The notes: generated by a model not told the origin, from the sequence alone. Shown: positions 5,647 to 12,688, counted from the stretch's first letter. The stretch is DNA of 23,503 nucleotides from JAFGED01 sp964551295 (GCA_964551295.1 CAZKDJ010000048.1:1-23503); one strand, 5' to 3'. Translations and numbers: made by a program.

Positions 5647-6522
5647 CTAATAAATCACCTTGTTCAACGGATACTCAATGATGCCCTCGGCCCCCGCCCG
5701 CTTCAACTCAGGGATCAGGTCGCGGACGGTGTGCTCGTCGATGACGACCTCCAGCGCCACCCAATCCTGATCGACCTGGTTGGAGATGGTAGGCGTGTGC
5801 AGCGAGGGAAGCTGGCGCGAGACATGCTCCAGCTTGTCCTTGGGCACGTTCATCTTCAGGCCCACCTGTCCTCCGGCCTCCAGCGCCCCTTTGAGCAACA
5901 TCGCCAGCGTTTCGATCTTTTCCCGCCTCCAGGGATCGGCCCACGATTGATGATTGGCGATCAGCTTGGTCGTCGATTCGGCCACCGTATCGACGATACG
6001 CAGCCGGTTGGCCCGCAGGGTGGAGCCGGTCTCTGTCCCCTCGACGATGGCATCCACCAACAAGGGCGTCTTGACCTCCGTCGCGCCCCAGGAGTACTCC
6101 ACCTCGGCGTCCACACCGTGCGCCTCCAGGTAACGGCGGGTCGCCTGGACCAACTCGGTGGCGATGCATTTACCCTCCAGGTCCTTGACGCTCTGCACGT
6201 CCGAATCCTCCGGCACCGCCAGCACCCAGCGGTACGCCTTGGCCGTGGTCTTGCTGTAGACCAGATCCACCACCTCGACCACGTCGGCGTCGTTCTCCAG
6301 TATCCAATCCTTGCCGGTGAGACCGACGTCGAGTACACCGCGCTCGACGTAGCGTGCCATCTCCTGCGCGCGGAACATCAGGCACTCGATCTCCTCGTCG
6401 TCGATGTAGGGCCGATAGGAACGGTTGCGCACAAAGATCTGATATCCGGCCTTGTCAAAGAGGCTGACCGTCGACTCTTGTAAACTGCCCTTGGGTATGC
6501 CCAGCTTGAGTATCTTTTCCAT
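5647..6522 (-). CDS. hisG: ATP phosphoribosyltransferase, long form
   Basis: First enzyme of histidine biosynthesis: ATP plus PRPP gives N1-(5-phosphoribosyl)-ATP. The 291-residue protein begins MEKILKLGIPKGSL, has VGLTGKDW near 66-73 and the PRPP-binding loop GTETGSTLRANRL at about 162-174. It continues past residue ~215 into the C-terminal PII-like domain (VPKDKLEHV...WVALEVVIDE...GAEGIIEYPLNKVIY). This is the hexameric long form, which is feedback-inhibited by histidine through that domain and needs no HisZ. Start 6522 is chosen because it begins the conserved N-terminus and follows the hisI stop by two bases; an in-frame start at 6573 would overlap hisI. Transcribed with hisI from the promoter at 6975-7003. 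Confidence 0.95.
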   Translation of the reverse strand: MEKILKLGIPKGSLQESTVSLFDKAGYQIFVRNRSYRPYIDDEEIECLMFRAQEMARYVERGVLDVGLTGKDWILENDADVVEVVDLVYSKTTAKAYRWVLAVPEDSDVQSVKDLEGKCIATELVQATRRYLEAHGVDAEVEYSWGATEVKTPLLVDAIVEGTETGSTLRANRLRIVDTVAESTTKLIANHQSWADPWRREKIETLAMLLKGALEAGGQVGLKMNVPKDKLEHVSRQLPSLHTPTISNQVDQDWVALEVVIDEHTVRDLIPELKRAGAEGIIEYPLNKVIY

Positions 6523-6524
6523 AT

Positions 6525-6944
6525 CTACTCCACAAATTCCAGTTTCCCGTCCCTGATCCGGCGGTAGTAGCAACTGTGGCGCGACGTGCCGTCAGCGCCC
6601 TTGGTGTGACAGGCCCCCTGCCCCAGCAGCCTGACCAGGTACAGCAGCGAGTTCTGCTCGCAGTTGACGCGCACATCCACGAGTTGCAGCGTATCGCCGG
6701 AGGTCGCGCCCTTGACCCACAGCTCGTCCCGCGATGTGGACCAGAATGTGGCGACACCGTGCTCCAGCGCATATCGCAGCGCCGTCTCGTTGACGTAGGC
6801 CACGAACAGCACCTCCTGGCTGTCGACATCTTGCACCGCCACGGGGACGATGGCCTCGCCGCACTGCGCCACTTGGCCCAGCTTATCGAAATCAATCAGC
6901 AACTCGTTTCCCTCTTCGAGTCGTTCAGCATCTACCTCTGCCAT
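6525..6944 (-). CDS. hisI: Phosphoribosyl-AMP cyclohydrolase
   Basis: Third step of histidine biosynthesis: opens the purine ring of phosphoribosyl-AMP. The protein is 139 residues long. It contains FWSTSRDELWVKGATSGDTL (68-87) and the metal-site region with conserved Cys in NCEQN, GACHT and HSCYYR, matching the family's zinc ligands. The family's acidic D-C-D-x-D segment reads N-C-E-Q-N here, so the magnesium-site acids are mostly replaced. An 8-residue insert also separates ACHT from SCYYR. Two adjacent ATGs follow GGAGG; the second (6944) has the better spacing. No phosphoribosyl-ATP pyrophosphatase domain is fused. It precedes hisG by two bases. Confidence 0.93.
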   Translation of the reverse strand: MAEVDAERLEEGNELLIDFDKLGQVAQCGEAIVPVAVQDVDSQEVLFVAYVNETALRYALEHGVATFWSTSRDELWVKGATSGDTLQLVDVRVNCEQNSLLYLVRLLGQGACHTKGADGTSRHSCYYRRIRDGKLEFVE

Positions 6945-6974
6945 CATTCATCCTCCGCCAAAATAGTGGCCCCG

Positions 6975-7003
6975 ATTATAACGCAAGGCGGACAAGTTGT
7001 CAC
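6975..7003 (-). promoter_or_regulatory. Sigma-70-type promoter of hisI-hisG
   Basis: On the minus strand, GTGACA (7003-6998), 17-bp spacer, TATAAT (6980-6975), about 30 bases before hisI. The -35 box overlaps the stop codon of the upstream MFS gene, so the his genes have their own promoter within a same-strand run. No leader ORF rich in His codons is present in the short 5' region. Confidence 0.75.
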
Positions 7004-8172
7004 GTCCTGCGCCGCACGAGCACCTCGTGCAGCAGGAGCAGTACAATCGAGGTGACGAGCAAGAACGGGCCGATCACCTCCAACCCCGCCCTCTCTGCCA
7101 GAACGCCGGCCAGCGCCGGCAGGAACGTGGCTCCCAGGCTCGCCGCGGCCACCTGGAATCCGATGGCGTTGGCCGCGTGCGCGGCACCCACCCGCTGTGG
7201 CGTGGTCGAGGTAACCAGCGGGAACACGGGTGCCAGCATAAAGGCCAGCATCGTCAGCCCCAGGAAACCGAGCAGGTCTATCACGTTGACCCAAACGAGG
7301 GCAGCGCTGCACATCGCGCCCAATATGGCCACGCGCAGCAAGCGCTTGACCTCGAACCGGGCCGCAACAAAGCCGAAGAAAACGCGCCCCACCGTCGAGC
7401 CCATCCAGTAGACGCTGATCCAGAACCCGGCCCGGTCCGCATCTATCGACCGCGCCTCGGTGAACAGGCTGTACGCCCACTGCCCGGCCGTCACCTCGGT
7501 GCCGGCAAAACAAAAGATCAGGGCGATGCCCGCCCAAACCACGGGCAGCTTCAAGGTGTCGATACCGCGCGCACCACTGACCGACGAACGGGTTAGATCA
7601 TCAGAAGGACGCACCACCAGCCGCCACTGATCCAGCGTCAGCACAAAGCAAACCGCCAGCAGCCCGAGCACCAGCCCGGCGATGGCATAACCCCAGCGCC
7701 AGGGGCCTCCCGCACCAAGCACGCCGCGCATCACGACCGGTCCCAGCGCAGCGCCCAGGCCGTAGCTGGCGTGCAGCCAGTTCATTCGCGCCGGGCTATG
7801 GTTGGCGGCAAAGTAGGTGTTCAACCCCACGCCGAGCCCGCCCCCGCCGGCCCCGGCAATCACTCCAATCACCACCATCAGCCACCAACTGGGAGCCAGG
7901 CCGTAGCCCAATGCTCCCAAGCCTCGGGCAAGGGCGCTGAGCAACAGCACCCGCCCGACGCCAATCCTGGAGATCAGAGGGCCGCCGCAGAAGCTAACGA
8001 GCAGATTGCCCACCATCTCGGTGAGGAGCAGCAGGCCCAGCGCATCGAGAGAAAGCGCAAACGTCTCGCGGACGGAGGGCCACGCCACTCCCAGCATGCC
8101 GGTCGGCACGCCAGAGGCGGCAAAGCCCGCGTAGGCGATGGCGACGATCAGCAGTTCAGATCGACGCCTCAC
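7000..8172 (-). CDS. MFS transporter (fucose-permease / YfkF-like)
   Basis: A 390-residue major facilitator with about twelve hydrophobic segments. The N-terminal half has the loop 2-3 signature region in degenerate form (GGPLISRIGVGRVLLL, ~63-78), a glycine-rich segment GVIAGAGGGGLGVGLNTY (~102-119) and NWLHASYGLGAALGP (~130-144). The last is typical of the FucP-like branch of sugar and drug transporters. The substrate cannot be assigned. The start is GTG at 8172, preceded by GGAGGGG at ~8 bases, and it gives MRRRSELL. It follows a HAD phosphatase gene by 39 bases and is probably co-transcribed with it. The intervening 39 bases contain short TCCGTGT repeats on the plus strand. Confidence 0.87.
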   Translation of the reverse strand: MRRRSELLIVAIAYAGFAASGVPTGMLGVAWPSVRETFALSLDALGLLLLTEMVGNLLVSFCGGPLISRIGVGRVLLLSALARGLGALGYGLAPSWWLMVVIGVIAGAGGGGLGVGLNTYFAANHSPARMNWLHASYGLGAALGPVVMRGVLGAGGPWRWGYAIAGLVLGLLAVCFVLTLDQWRLVVRPSDDLTRSSVSGARGIDTLKLPVVWAGIALIFCFAGTEVTAGQWAYSLFTEARSIDADRAGFWISVYWMGSTVGRVFFGFVAARFEVKRLLRVAILGAMCSAALVWVNVIDLLGFLGLTMLAFMLAPVFPLVTSTTPQRVGAAHAANAIGFQVAAASLGATFLPALAGVLAERAGLEVIGPFLLVTSIVLLLLHEVLVRRRT

Positions 8173-8211
8173 GCGCCGTCCCCTCCGCGTCCATCCGTGT
8201 TTCTCCGTGTC

Positions 8212-8853
8212 CTACTCCTCTTCAAGCAGCTTGTTCACCACCTGCCCAACTTGCAGCACGTCGCCCACGACGTAATCCACGCTCCAGTCGGGCAGCGAGT
8301 CCACCAGCACCGTCGTCATTCCCAGGGCCTTGGCCGGGTTGAGGTTGCGTACACTGTCCTCAACCATGATGCACTCCCGCCCCCAGGCACCCAGCCGCAC
8401 CAGCACCCGCTCGTACGCCTCCTGGTAGGGCTTGTTGAGCAAGCCCACGTCCTCGATGCCTATCACGTCCTCAAAGTGATCACTCACACCCAAGACCCCC
8501 AATACTCGTCGGGCGTACTCTGCCGTGGCGTTGGTATAGATCACGCGCCGCAGGGGGATGGATTCCAGCATCGCCCGCAGCGCCGGTTTGGGGCCGATGT
8601 ATTCCTCCAGCGGGATATCGTGCACGTAGACCAGGTAGTCGTGGGCGTCCACGTCGTGCTCCTCGATCAGACCGCCCAGCGTGGTGCCGTATTGGTGATA
8701 GTACTTGCGCCGCAGAACGACCGCCTCCTCCCACGAGAGTTCCAGGTGGTCGCACAGCCACGTCTGGATGCGGCAGCCCACCTCGCCCATCAGACCGTCG
8801 TCGCGGGGATAGAGCGTATCGTCCAGGTCAAAGAGGATGAACTTGTAGGCCAT
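8212..8853 (-). CDS. HAD hydrolase, pyrimidine 5'-nucleotidase (SDT1)-like
   Basis: A 213-residue HAD subfamily IA phosphatase. Motif I is FILFDLDDTLYP (nucleophile and acid/base Asp both present), motif II YTNAT, motif III the Lys in LNKPYQEAY and motif IV MVEDSVRNL. The DLDDTLYP form of motif I and the cap resemble the pyrimidine 5'-nucleotidase/SDT1 branch, so dephosphorylation of a nucleotide or sugar phosphate is likely. The conserved sequence begins at MAYKFIL, so 8853 is chosen. An upstream in-frame ATG at 8865 lies in the -10 box of the promoter. The predicted transcript would begin only about four bases before 8853, making this a candidate leaderless mRNA. The MFS gene follows. Confidence 0.85.
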   Translation of the reverse strand: MAYKFILFDLDDTLYPRDDGLMGEVGCRIQTWLCDHLELSWEEAVVLRRKYYHQYGTTLGGLIEEHDVDAHDYLVYVHDIPLEEYIGPKPALRAMLESIPLRRVIYTNATAEYARRVLGVLGVSDHFEDVIGIEDVGLLNKPYQEAYERVLVRLGAWGRECIMVEDSVRNLNPAKALGMTTVLVDSLPDWSVDYVVGDVLQVGQVVNKLLEEE

Positions 8854-8863
8854 AATGTCCCGC

Positions 8864-8891
8864 ATTATACACGGATAGGGCCAAAAGCCAA
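8864..8891 (-). promoter_or_regulatory. Promoter of the HAD-MFS pair, nearly leaderless
   Basis: On the minus strand, TTGGCT (8891-8886), 16-bp spacer, TATAAT (8869-8864). The expected transcription start near 8857 is about four bases from the ATG at 8853. Confidence 0.65.
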
Positions 8892-8911
8892 CGGGCGACT
8901 TGTGCAACCGC

Positions 8912-8940
8912 TTGCTCAGCGTGGAGAAACGTGTTAAGAT
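8912..8940 (+). promoter_or_regulatory. Candidate promoter of the DUF4258 / zinc-finger pair
   Basis: TTGCTC (8912-8917), 17-bp spacer, TAAGAT (8935-8940). Just downstream is a short inverted repeat, ATTGC-TTC-GCAAT, around 8943-8955 that could be an operator for an autoregulated toxin-antitoxin pair; this is speculative. Confidence 0.5.
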
Positions 8941-9006
8941 AGCATTGCTTCGCAATAGCAGATTTCGGTGATGATCCGACGAAGATGGAATCAGGTACAA
9001 TGCCAG

Positions 9007-9330
9007 ATGAATCTTGAAGATATTATCGACGCGATCCGCCACGACCGGGTACGGATCACAGATCACGCTGATGAAGAGGCACAAGCAGACCAATTGTCAT
9101 TTGACGAGGTTTTTGTCAGCGTTTTTCAAGGCGAAATCATCGAGGAGTATCCGGACGATACACCATATCCGAGTTGTTTGGTTTACGGGGAGACTTTCAA
9201 AGAGCCAGTGCATACTGTCTGGGCCTACAATCAGGGAAACCGGTGGGCTGTTCTAGTCACGGTGTATCGTCCAGACCCTGAGCGGTGGATTGAGTGGCGG
9301 AGAAGGAGATCAGAAGATGCTACCATTTAA
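9007..9330 (+). CDS. DUF4258 protein, probable toxin partner
   Basis: A 107-residue protein beginning MNLEDIIDAIRHDRVRITDHA. It has the DUF4258 layout: a helix with ITDHADEEA, a central FVSVFQGEIIEEYPDD and then SCLVYG...VHTVWAYNQG...AVLVTVYRPDP, which resembles the small BECR-like/RelE-like fold predicted for this family. An upstream in-frame ATG at 8968 exists; 9007 is favoured because homologous proteins begin near this residue, but no strong Shine-Dalgarno distinguishes them. Its 3' end overlaps the start of a YgiT-type zinc-finger gene by 14 bases. DUF4258-YgiT pairs are a known toxin-antitoxin-like arrangement related to MqsR-MqsA, and toxicity here is inferred from that context. Confidence 0.82.
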   Translation: MNLEDIIDAIRHDRVRITDHADEEAQADQLSFDEVFVSVFQGEIIEEYPDDTPYPSCLVYGETFKEPVHTVWAYNQGNRWAVLVTVYRPDPERWIEWRRRRSEDATI

Positions 9331-9571
9331 GCAGTGTCCCGTATGCGGTGGTGAAGTTGTAAGCAAAGAGGTGGAAAAGCTGTTGCGCGGCGGCGTGAAC
9401 ACGGCGGTGGTGATGGTGCAAGCCGAAGTCTGCTTGCACTGTGGAGAACGTCTGTACTCCAAGGAGACCATCAGTCTTTTTGAGCAAATCCGCGCCAAGC
9501 TGGCTCGCCAGGATGTGTCAGAGTTTCACCCCATGGGGCAATCGTTCCGTGCTGTATCGCAAACATCGTAG
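9317..9571 (+). CDS. YgiT-type zinc-finger protein (MqsA N-terminal-like), probable antitoxin
   Basis: An 84-residue protein with a four-Cys zinc site: CPVCGG (7-12) and CLHCGE (38-43), as in the N-terminal domain of MqsA/YgiT. Unlike full MqsA, it lacks a C-terminal Xre-type DNA-binding domain. The start at 9317 follows AAGGAG at ten bases and lies inside the end of the DUF4258 gene, so the two are translationally coupled. By family it would bind and neutralise the DUF4258 partner. No further gene follows for ~190 bases. Confidence 0.85.
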   Translation: MLPFKQCPVCGGEVVSKEVEKLLRGGVNTAVVMVQAEVCLHCGERLYSKETISLFEQIRAKLARQDVSEFHPMGQSFRAVSQTS

Positions 9572-9682
9572 AATATGTCACGGTATGGCAGAGTTGCGCC
9601 AGGACAATGCTTTCTGCAATAGCGGTTTGCGGTGGTTGTTGGGCGAAAGGGCAGGAGACCGTGAACGGACGAGGGCGAAAAC

Positions 9683-9709
9683 GGCGAGCGGCGTGCGGCG
9701 CCGCTCGCC
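9683..9709. repeat. 11-bp perfect inverted repeat (GC-rich hairpin)
   Basis: GGCGAGCGGCG (9683-9693), loop TGCGG, CGCCGCTCGCC (9699-9709). It lies in the 188-bp spacer between the zinc-finger gene and the 88-residue ORF. It has no T-run; it could end or stabilise the upstream transcript, or be an operator. Confidence 0.75.
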
Positions 9710-9759
9710 AACAATACGGCAGCTCAGGGACAGCGGCTGAGGCTTAAGGAGGTACGAGC

Positions 9760-10026
9760 ATGATGAGAAGCGAGCAGGAGATCAAGAAGCTGGTAGAGGA
9801 ATTGTCGAGACTGACCGGCTTCATTGGGGAATTCGGCACAGAAGAAGAGTCCCAAGGCGATGACGTAAAATTCTGCTGCAATGTGTCCGACGCTCTGTAT
9901 TGGGTATCCGGGGAGATTTCAACTGAGAGGTTCAGAAGTGATGCCTATCTGAATCTGGTGGAACTGAGAAAGGTCGCAAGGGAGGTAGAAGCAAGAACAG
10001 GAAAGAAACTGGAGGAGTACGAATAG
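9760..10026 (+). CDS. Small acidic protein of unknown function
   Basis: An 88-residue protein with a strong Shine-Dalgarno (AAGGAGG, then ATGATG). It is charged and mostly helical at both ends (SEQEIKKLVEELSRLTG; LVELRKVAREVEARTGKKLEEYE), with a short middle part containing FCCNVSDALYWVSGE. No signal peptide or membrane segment is seen, so it is probably cytoplasmic. I do not recognise the family. Being between a toxin-antitoxin-like pair and a restriction-gene remnant suggests an accessory or defence-type segment, but no function can be assigned. Confidence 0.72.
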   Translation: MMRSEQEIKKLVEELSRLTGFIGEFGTEEESQGDDVKFCCNVSDALYWVSGEISTERFRSDAYLNLVELRKVAREVEARTGKKLEEYE

Positions 10027-10091
10027 ACGAGGCATCACCCCGCCTACCGGCAGAAATACAAGCTGAACGTATCATCTCAATATCTTGGAAT

Positions 10092-10118
10092 GTAGGTCGG
10101 ATTGCCAATCCGACTTAC
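10092..10118. repeat. Palindromic repeat (copy 2) at a gene-remnant junction
   Basis: GTAGGTCGGATTG (10092-10104), central C, CAATCCGACTTAC (10106-10118); 13-bp arms with one mismatch. It has the same centre as the palindrome at 5543-5563. It sits immediately before the surviving part of a type ISP restriction gene, and the apparent ORF start there is read out of the palindrome. Confidence 0.78.
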
Positions 10119-10129
10119 TCTTGCCCCTA

Positions 10130-10594
10130 CTTTTTGAGAAGATACAGCTGAACCTCAAGCGCGAGTTCCCGCGCATCCCTTTCTACGACGACTTTTGGCA
10201 GTGGGCCGAGTGGGGGCGGCAGTTGATGGACCTGCACCTGAACTATGAGCAGGTCGAGCCATACCCGCTGGTGCGCGAGGATAAAGACCTGCCAGGTCTA
10301 GCCCCAAAGCCGCGCCTCATCGCCCGCGAAGAGGCCGGCGTCATCGAAGTAGACGCCATGACCACCCTACGCGGCATCCCGCCTGAAGCGTGGGAATACC
10401 GCCTGGGAACGTATTTGGCTCTCGAATGGGTGCTCGATCGTTACAAAGAGCGTAAACCCCGAGACCCCACCATCCGCGAGCGATTCGACACCTATCGCTT
10501 CGCAGATTACAAAGAGCACGTCATTGATCTGCTACGCCGGGTCTGCACGGTGAGTGTCGAGACGACGAGCATCATCAGGCAGATGCCCGAATGA
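10130..10594 (+). pseudogene. 3' remnant of a type ISP restriction-modification gene
   Basis: About 154 residues match what I know of the C-terminal target-recognition end of type ISP (LlaBIII-like, single-polypeptide translocase/methylase/nuclease) enzymes. Signature strings are PRIPFYDDFWQWAEWG, LMDLHLNYE, EPYPL, GIPPEAWEYRLG, ALEWVLDRYKE, DPTIRERFDTYRFADYKEHVIDLLRRVCTVSVET. Complete enzymes are far longer, typically over 1,000 residues, so the nuclease, helicase and methylase parts are missing. The open frame extends upstream to 10085, but those codons come from a palindromic repeat and are not homologous. No other part of the gene is in the window. It is probably a non-functional deletion remnant. 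Confidence 0.82.
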
Positions 10595-10705
10595 CCTGGA
10601 TTCAGGCCATCCGATCCACACAAAGGCTGGCTGTGCTATGACGCCTGTTTCGCCACTGCCGTCGCAGCGCCGCCGAATCGTGCCATCCCAGGTAGGATAC
10701 AGAGA

Positions 10706-11371
10706 ATGATACCCAAAGAAGAATTCTGGCGCGTGATGGCGGCCTACGGCGCTGGGATCAGGCCCGCCCAGGTCATCTTCTACGTGGCGGCGCTCCTGTC
10801 CGTCGGATGGCTTTTCCTCAAACCCGGCAGGGTCCAGAATCTCTGCGCAAAACTGGTTCTCTCGCTGGCCTTTGCCTGGACCGGCATCGCGTTCTACATG
10901 ATACTGGCCCGGGGCATGGCCGGCGATAGCCACACCAACTATGTCTTTGGCGCCGCGTTCCTCGTCGTATCGGCACTGTTCGCGGTCGACGCGTTCAGGC
11001 AAAGGATGCGCTTTTCTCTCCCGACGGTCGCATGGCGCAGGGCCACCACGCTGGCTCTACTGGGGTTGGTGTTCTGCTACCCGCTGTTCGGCATCGCGTT
11101 TGGGCACGATTTCACGAGACTGATCGTGCCCGGGACCTTTCCGTGCCCAACGGTGGCCCTGAGCCTGCTCCTGCTGACCACCGCGCTGCCGCAGGTCGAC
11201 AAGGTCATCTACATTCTACTGCTTATCTGCGCGATTCCGTTCACACCGTTCGTGCAAATCGCCAGATACGGCGTCTACGAGGATACGATCCTGTTGGGCA
11301 CCGGCATCTACAGCCTGGTCCTGCTGTTGAGAGCCCGGAAAACCGAGCGCTCGGAAGATTGCCCGACGTGA
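10706..11371 (+). CDS. DUF6064 integral membrane protein
   Basis: A 221-residue protein with about six hydrophobic segments (for example VIFYVAALLSVGWLFL, LVLSLAFAWTGIAFYMIL, FGAAFLVVSALFAV, ALLGLVFCYPLFGIAFG, LSLLLLTTALP, VIYILLLICAIPFTPF). The start MIPKEEFWRVMAAYGAGIRPAQ and the GTFPCPTVALSLLLLT segment are typical of DUF6064 proteins. The function of the family is not known. It is a stand-alone gene with no clear Shine-Dalgarno at 10706, and the 145-base spacer after it holds a dispersed repeat and AT-rich promoter-like sequence before the next gene. Confidence 0.78.
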   Translation: MIPKEEFWRVMAAYGAGIRPAQVIFYVAALLSVGWLFLKPGRVQNLCAKLVLSLAFAWTGIAFYMILARGMAGDSHTNYVFGAAFLVVSALFAVDAFRQRMRFSLPTVAWRRATTLALLGLVFCYPLFGIAFGHDFTRLIVPGTFPCPTVALSLLLLTTALPQVDKVIYILLLICAIPFTPFVQIARYGVYEDTILLGTGIYSLVLLLRARKTERSEDCPT

Positions 11372-11390
11372 GCGCATCGCCTGGGCAACC

Positions 11391-11424
11391 GTAGGGCAAG
11401 CGTCAGGTTCGCGTCCAGCACGCC
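11391..11424. repeat. Dispersed 34-bp repeat, copy A (before NarL-type regulator)
   Basis: This 34-base segment matches 16865-16898 at 26 positions without gaps; CGTCAGG and GCGTCCAGC are identical. Each copy lies about 100-150 bases before a plus-strand gene and is followed after ~15-20 bases by a TATACT-like box. Confidence 0.55.
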
Positions 11425-11516
11425 AGACCCTAATACTATATACTGTCCATACTGACTTCAGCACCATCCACCTCACACTGCGAACGACCGACCCGACACG
11501 AGCGAAAGGGAACACG

Positions 11517-12179
11517 ATGAATGCCTCCCAAAGAACCATCCGCGTGCTGATCGCGGACGATCATCCCGTGACACGCCAGGGCATTCGCGCCATTCTAGAG
11601 GGTGCTCCCGACATCGAGATAGTCGGGGAAGCCAAAGATGGGCTGGAGGCCAAGAAGATGGTGACCGAACTCAATCCAGACGTCCTGCTCCTCGACCTGG
11701 TGATGCCCGGACTCCCGGCCCGCGAGGTTGACGCCTGGGTGCGCGCCAATTGCCCGGCAACCGTCACACTGATACTGACCGGCCACACTCGAGACGAATA
11801 CCTGACGAAAGCCATAGACGGTGGCGCAGCCGGCTTTCTCACCAAAAAAGAAGCGCCTCACAAGCTCGTGGAGACAATACGCCACGCAGCGAGGGGTGAA
11901 ATCCTCATCAGTGGGCGACAAATCGCCCAGGCCGATCGTTGGCGGAGAGAGGTGGGCGAGCGATGGGAGAGCCTGACGGAGCGCGAGCGCCAGATATTGA
12001 GGTTGATCGCTGATGGAAAGACGAACCAACAAATCGCCCAAGAGCTGACCATCAGCGAATGCACGGTCGAGACCCACATCGGCAATCTGCTGGGCAAACT
12101 GGGCGTCGCTTCACGGACCAGGGCCGCCGCGTGGGTCTGGCGACATGGCCTAGTCGAGGAACCAGATGCTCATGGGTGA
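11517..12179 (+). CDS. NarL/FixJ-family response regulator (LuxR-type HTH), orphan
   Basis: A 220-residue two-domain regulator. The receiver domain (~8-125) has the acidic pair Asp14/Asp15, the phosphoacceptor Asp60 in LLLDLVMPG, a Thr in LTGHT and the conserved Lys110 in GFLTK. The GerE/LuxR-type helix-turn-helix is at ~152-212, with LTERERQILRLIADGKTNQQIAQEL and VETHIGNLLGKLGV. Phosphorylation should promote dimerisation and DNA binding. No histidine kinase is adjacent, so its partner lies elsewhere. The start is 11517, with weak GAAAGGG upstream. The genes immediately downstream on the same strand encode three secreted proteins, which are possible targets, but this is only neighbourhood inference. 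Confidence 0.93.
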   Translation: MNASQRTIRVLIADDHPVTRQGIRAILEGAPDIEIVGEAKDGLEAKKMVTELNPDVLLLDLVMPGLPAREVDAWVRANCPATVTLILTGHTRDEYLTKAIDGGAAGFLTKKEAPHKLVETIRHAARGEILISGRQIAQADRWRREVGERWESLTERERQILRLIADGKTNQQIAQELTISECTVETHIGNLLGKLGVASRTRAAAWVWRHGLVEEPDAHG

Positions 12180-12273
12180 TTCCCAAGCGCCGAGCCTGGT
12201 GGAAATCAACCAGATAAAGATGGTGGGTTTCGCTGATCACAGACCTCCAAAAATATGGTAGAGTAGTGTTCGC

Positions 12274-12289
12274 CGCCGGTCAGCCGGCG
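12274..12289 (+). other. 5'-UTR hairpin before secreted-protein gene
   Basis: CGCCGG-TCAG-CCGGCG, a 6-bp stem with a tetraloop, 12 bases before the Shine-Dalgarno AGGAGG of the next gene. It may stabilise the mRNA or influence translation. Confidence 0.55.
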
Positions 12290-12310
12290 AGTACTAACCA
12301 TAGGAGGTTT

Positions 12311-12688
12311 TTGACGAACAACTGGAAAATCGTTTCGACGCTCGTGTTGCTGGCTCTTTTAACTGTGTTGACGCCAGTAGTAAGCGAGGCCAAGCCATTG
12401 CTAGGCTGGTTTACGACAACTGCCTACAAGCATGATGTCAGCCACTATGATCCATGGTATGAAGCCCACTATGCAGCCTTCTTCAACGGCGACTATGGGA
12501 AGAACCAACATTTCCTGGGTACAGGTGGAGATGCAGCAACCGCGCCCTACAGTGGAGGCATCGCGGCTTGGGACTGGTATCCCCCCACGTGGCAAAGTCG
12601 TCTGCTAACACCAAAAACGTGGCTTATCATAGAGAGCTGGCGAGGCGCTTCGGTGGCCAGCAATTACGAGGCAACCGTCTTTCACTAA
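12311..12688 (+). CDS. Small secreted protein of unknown function
   Basis: About 125 residues with a clear signal peptide: TNNWK, then a hydrophobic stretch STLVLLALLTVLTPVV and a likely cleavage after SEA. The mature part is rich in Trp, Tyr and His (GWFTTTAYKHDVSHYDPWYEAHYAAFF, AAWDWYPPTWQSR) and has no Cys. The start is taken as TTG at 12311 because AGGAGG lies just before it; the alternative GTG at 12266 would put a hairpin and this Shine-Dalgarno inside the gene. I do not recognise the family. It is followed by another secreted-protein gene 47 bases on, and both lie after an orphan response regulator. Confidence 0.65.
   Translation: MTNNWKIVSTLVLLALLTVLTPVVSEAKPLLGWFTTTAYKHDVSHYDPWYEAHYAAFFNGDYGKNQHFLGTGGDAATAPYSGGIAAWDWYPPTWQSRLLTPKTWLIIESWRGASVASNYEATVFH

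Noticed and set aside
5596..6483. Long plus-strand ORF (295 codons) opposite hisG
   Set aside because: It is the antisense shadow of a clearly conserved hisG. Similar shadows opposite the MFS, HAD, kinase and etfA genes were rejected for the same reason.
7771..8937. 388-codon plus-strand ORF opposite MFS and HAD genes
   Set aside because: His/Gln/Pro-rich antisense translation of two conserved genes, caused by high GC.
10085..10129. Genuine start of a 169-residue protein
   Set aside because: The first codons come from the palindromic repeat. The rest is the C-terminal end of a much longer restriction enzyme family.
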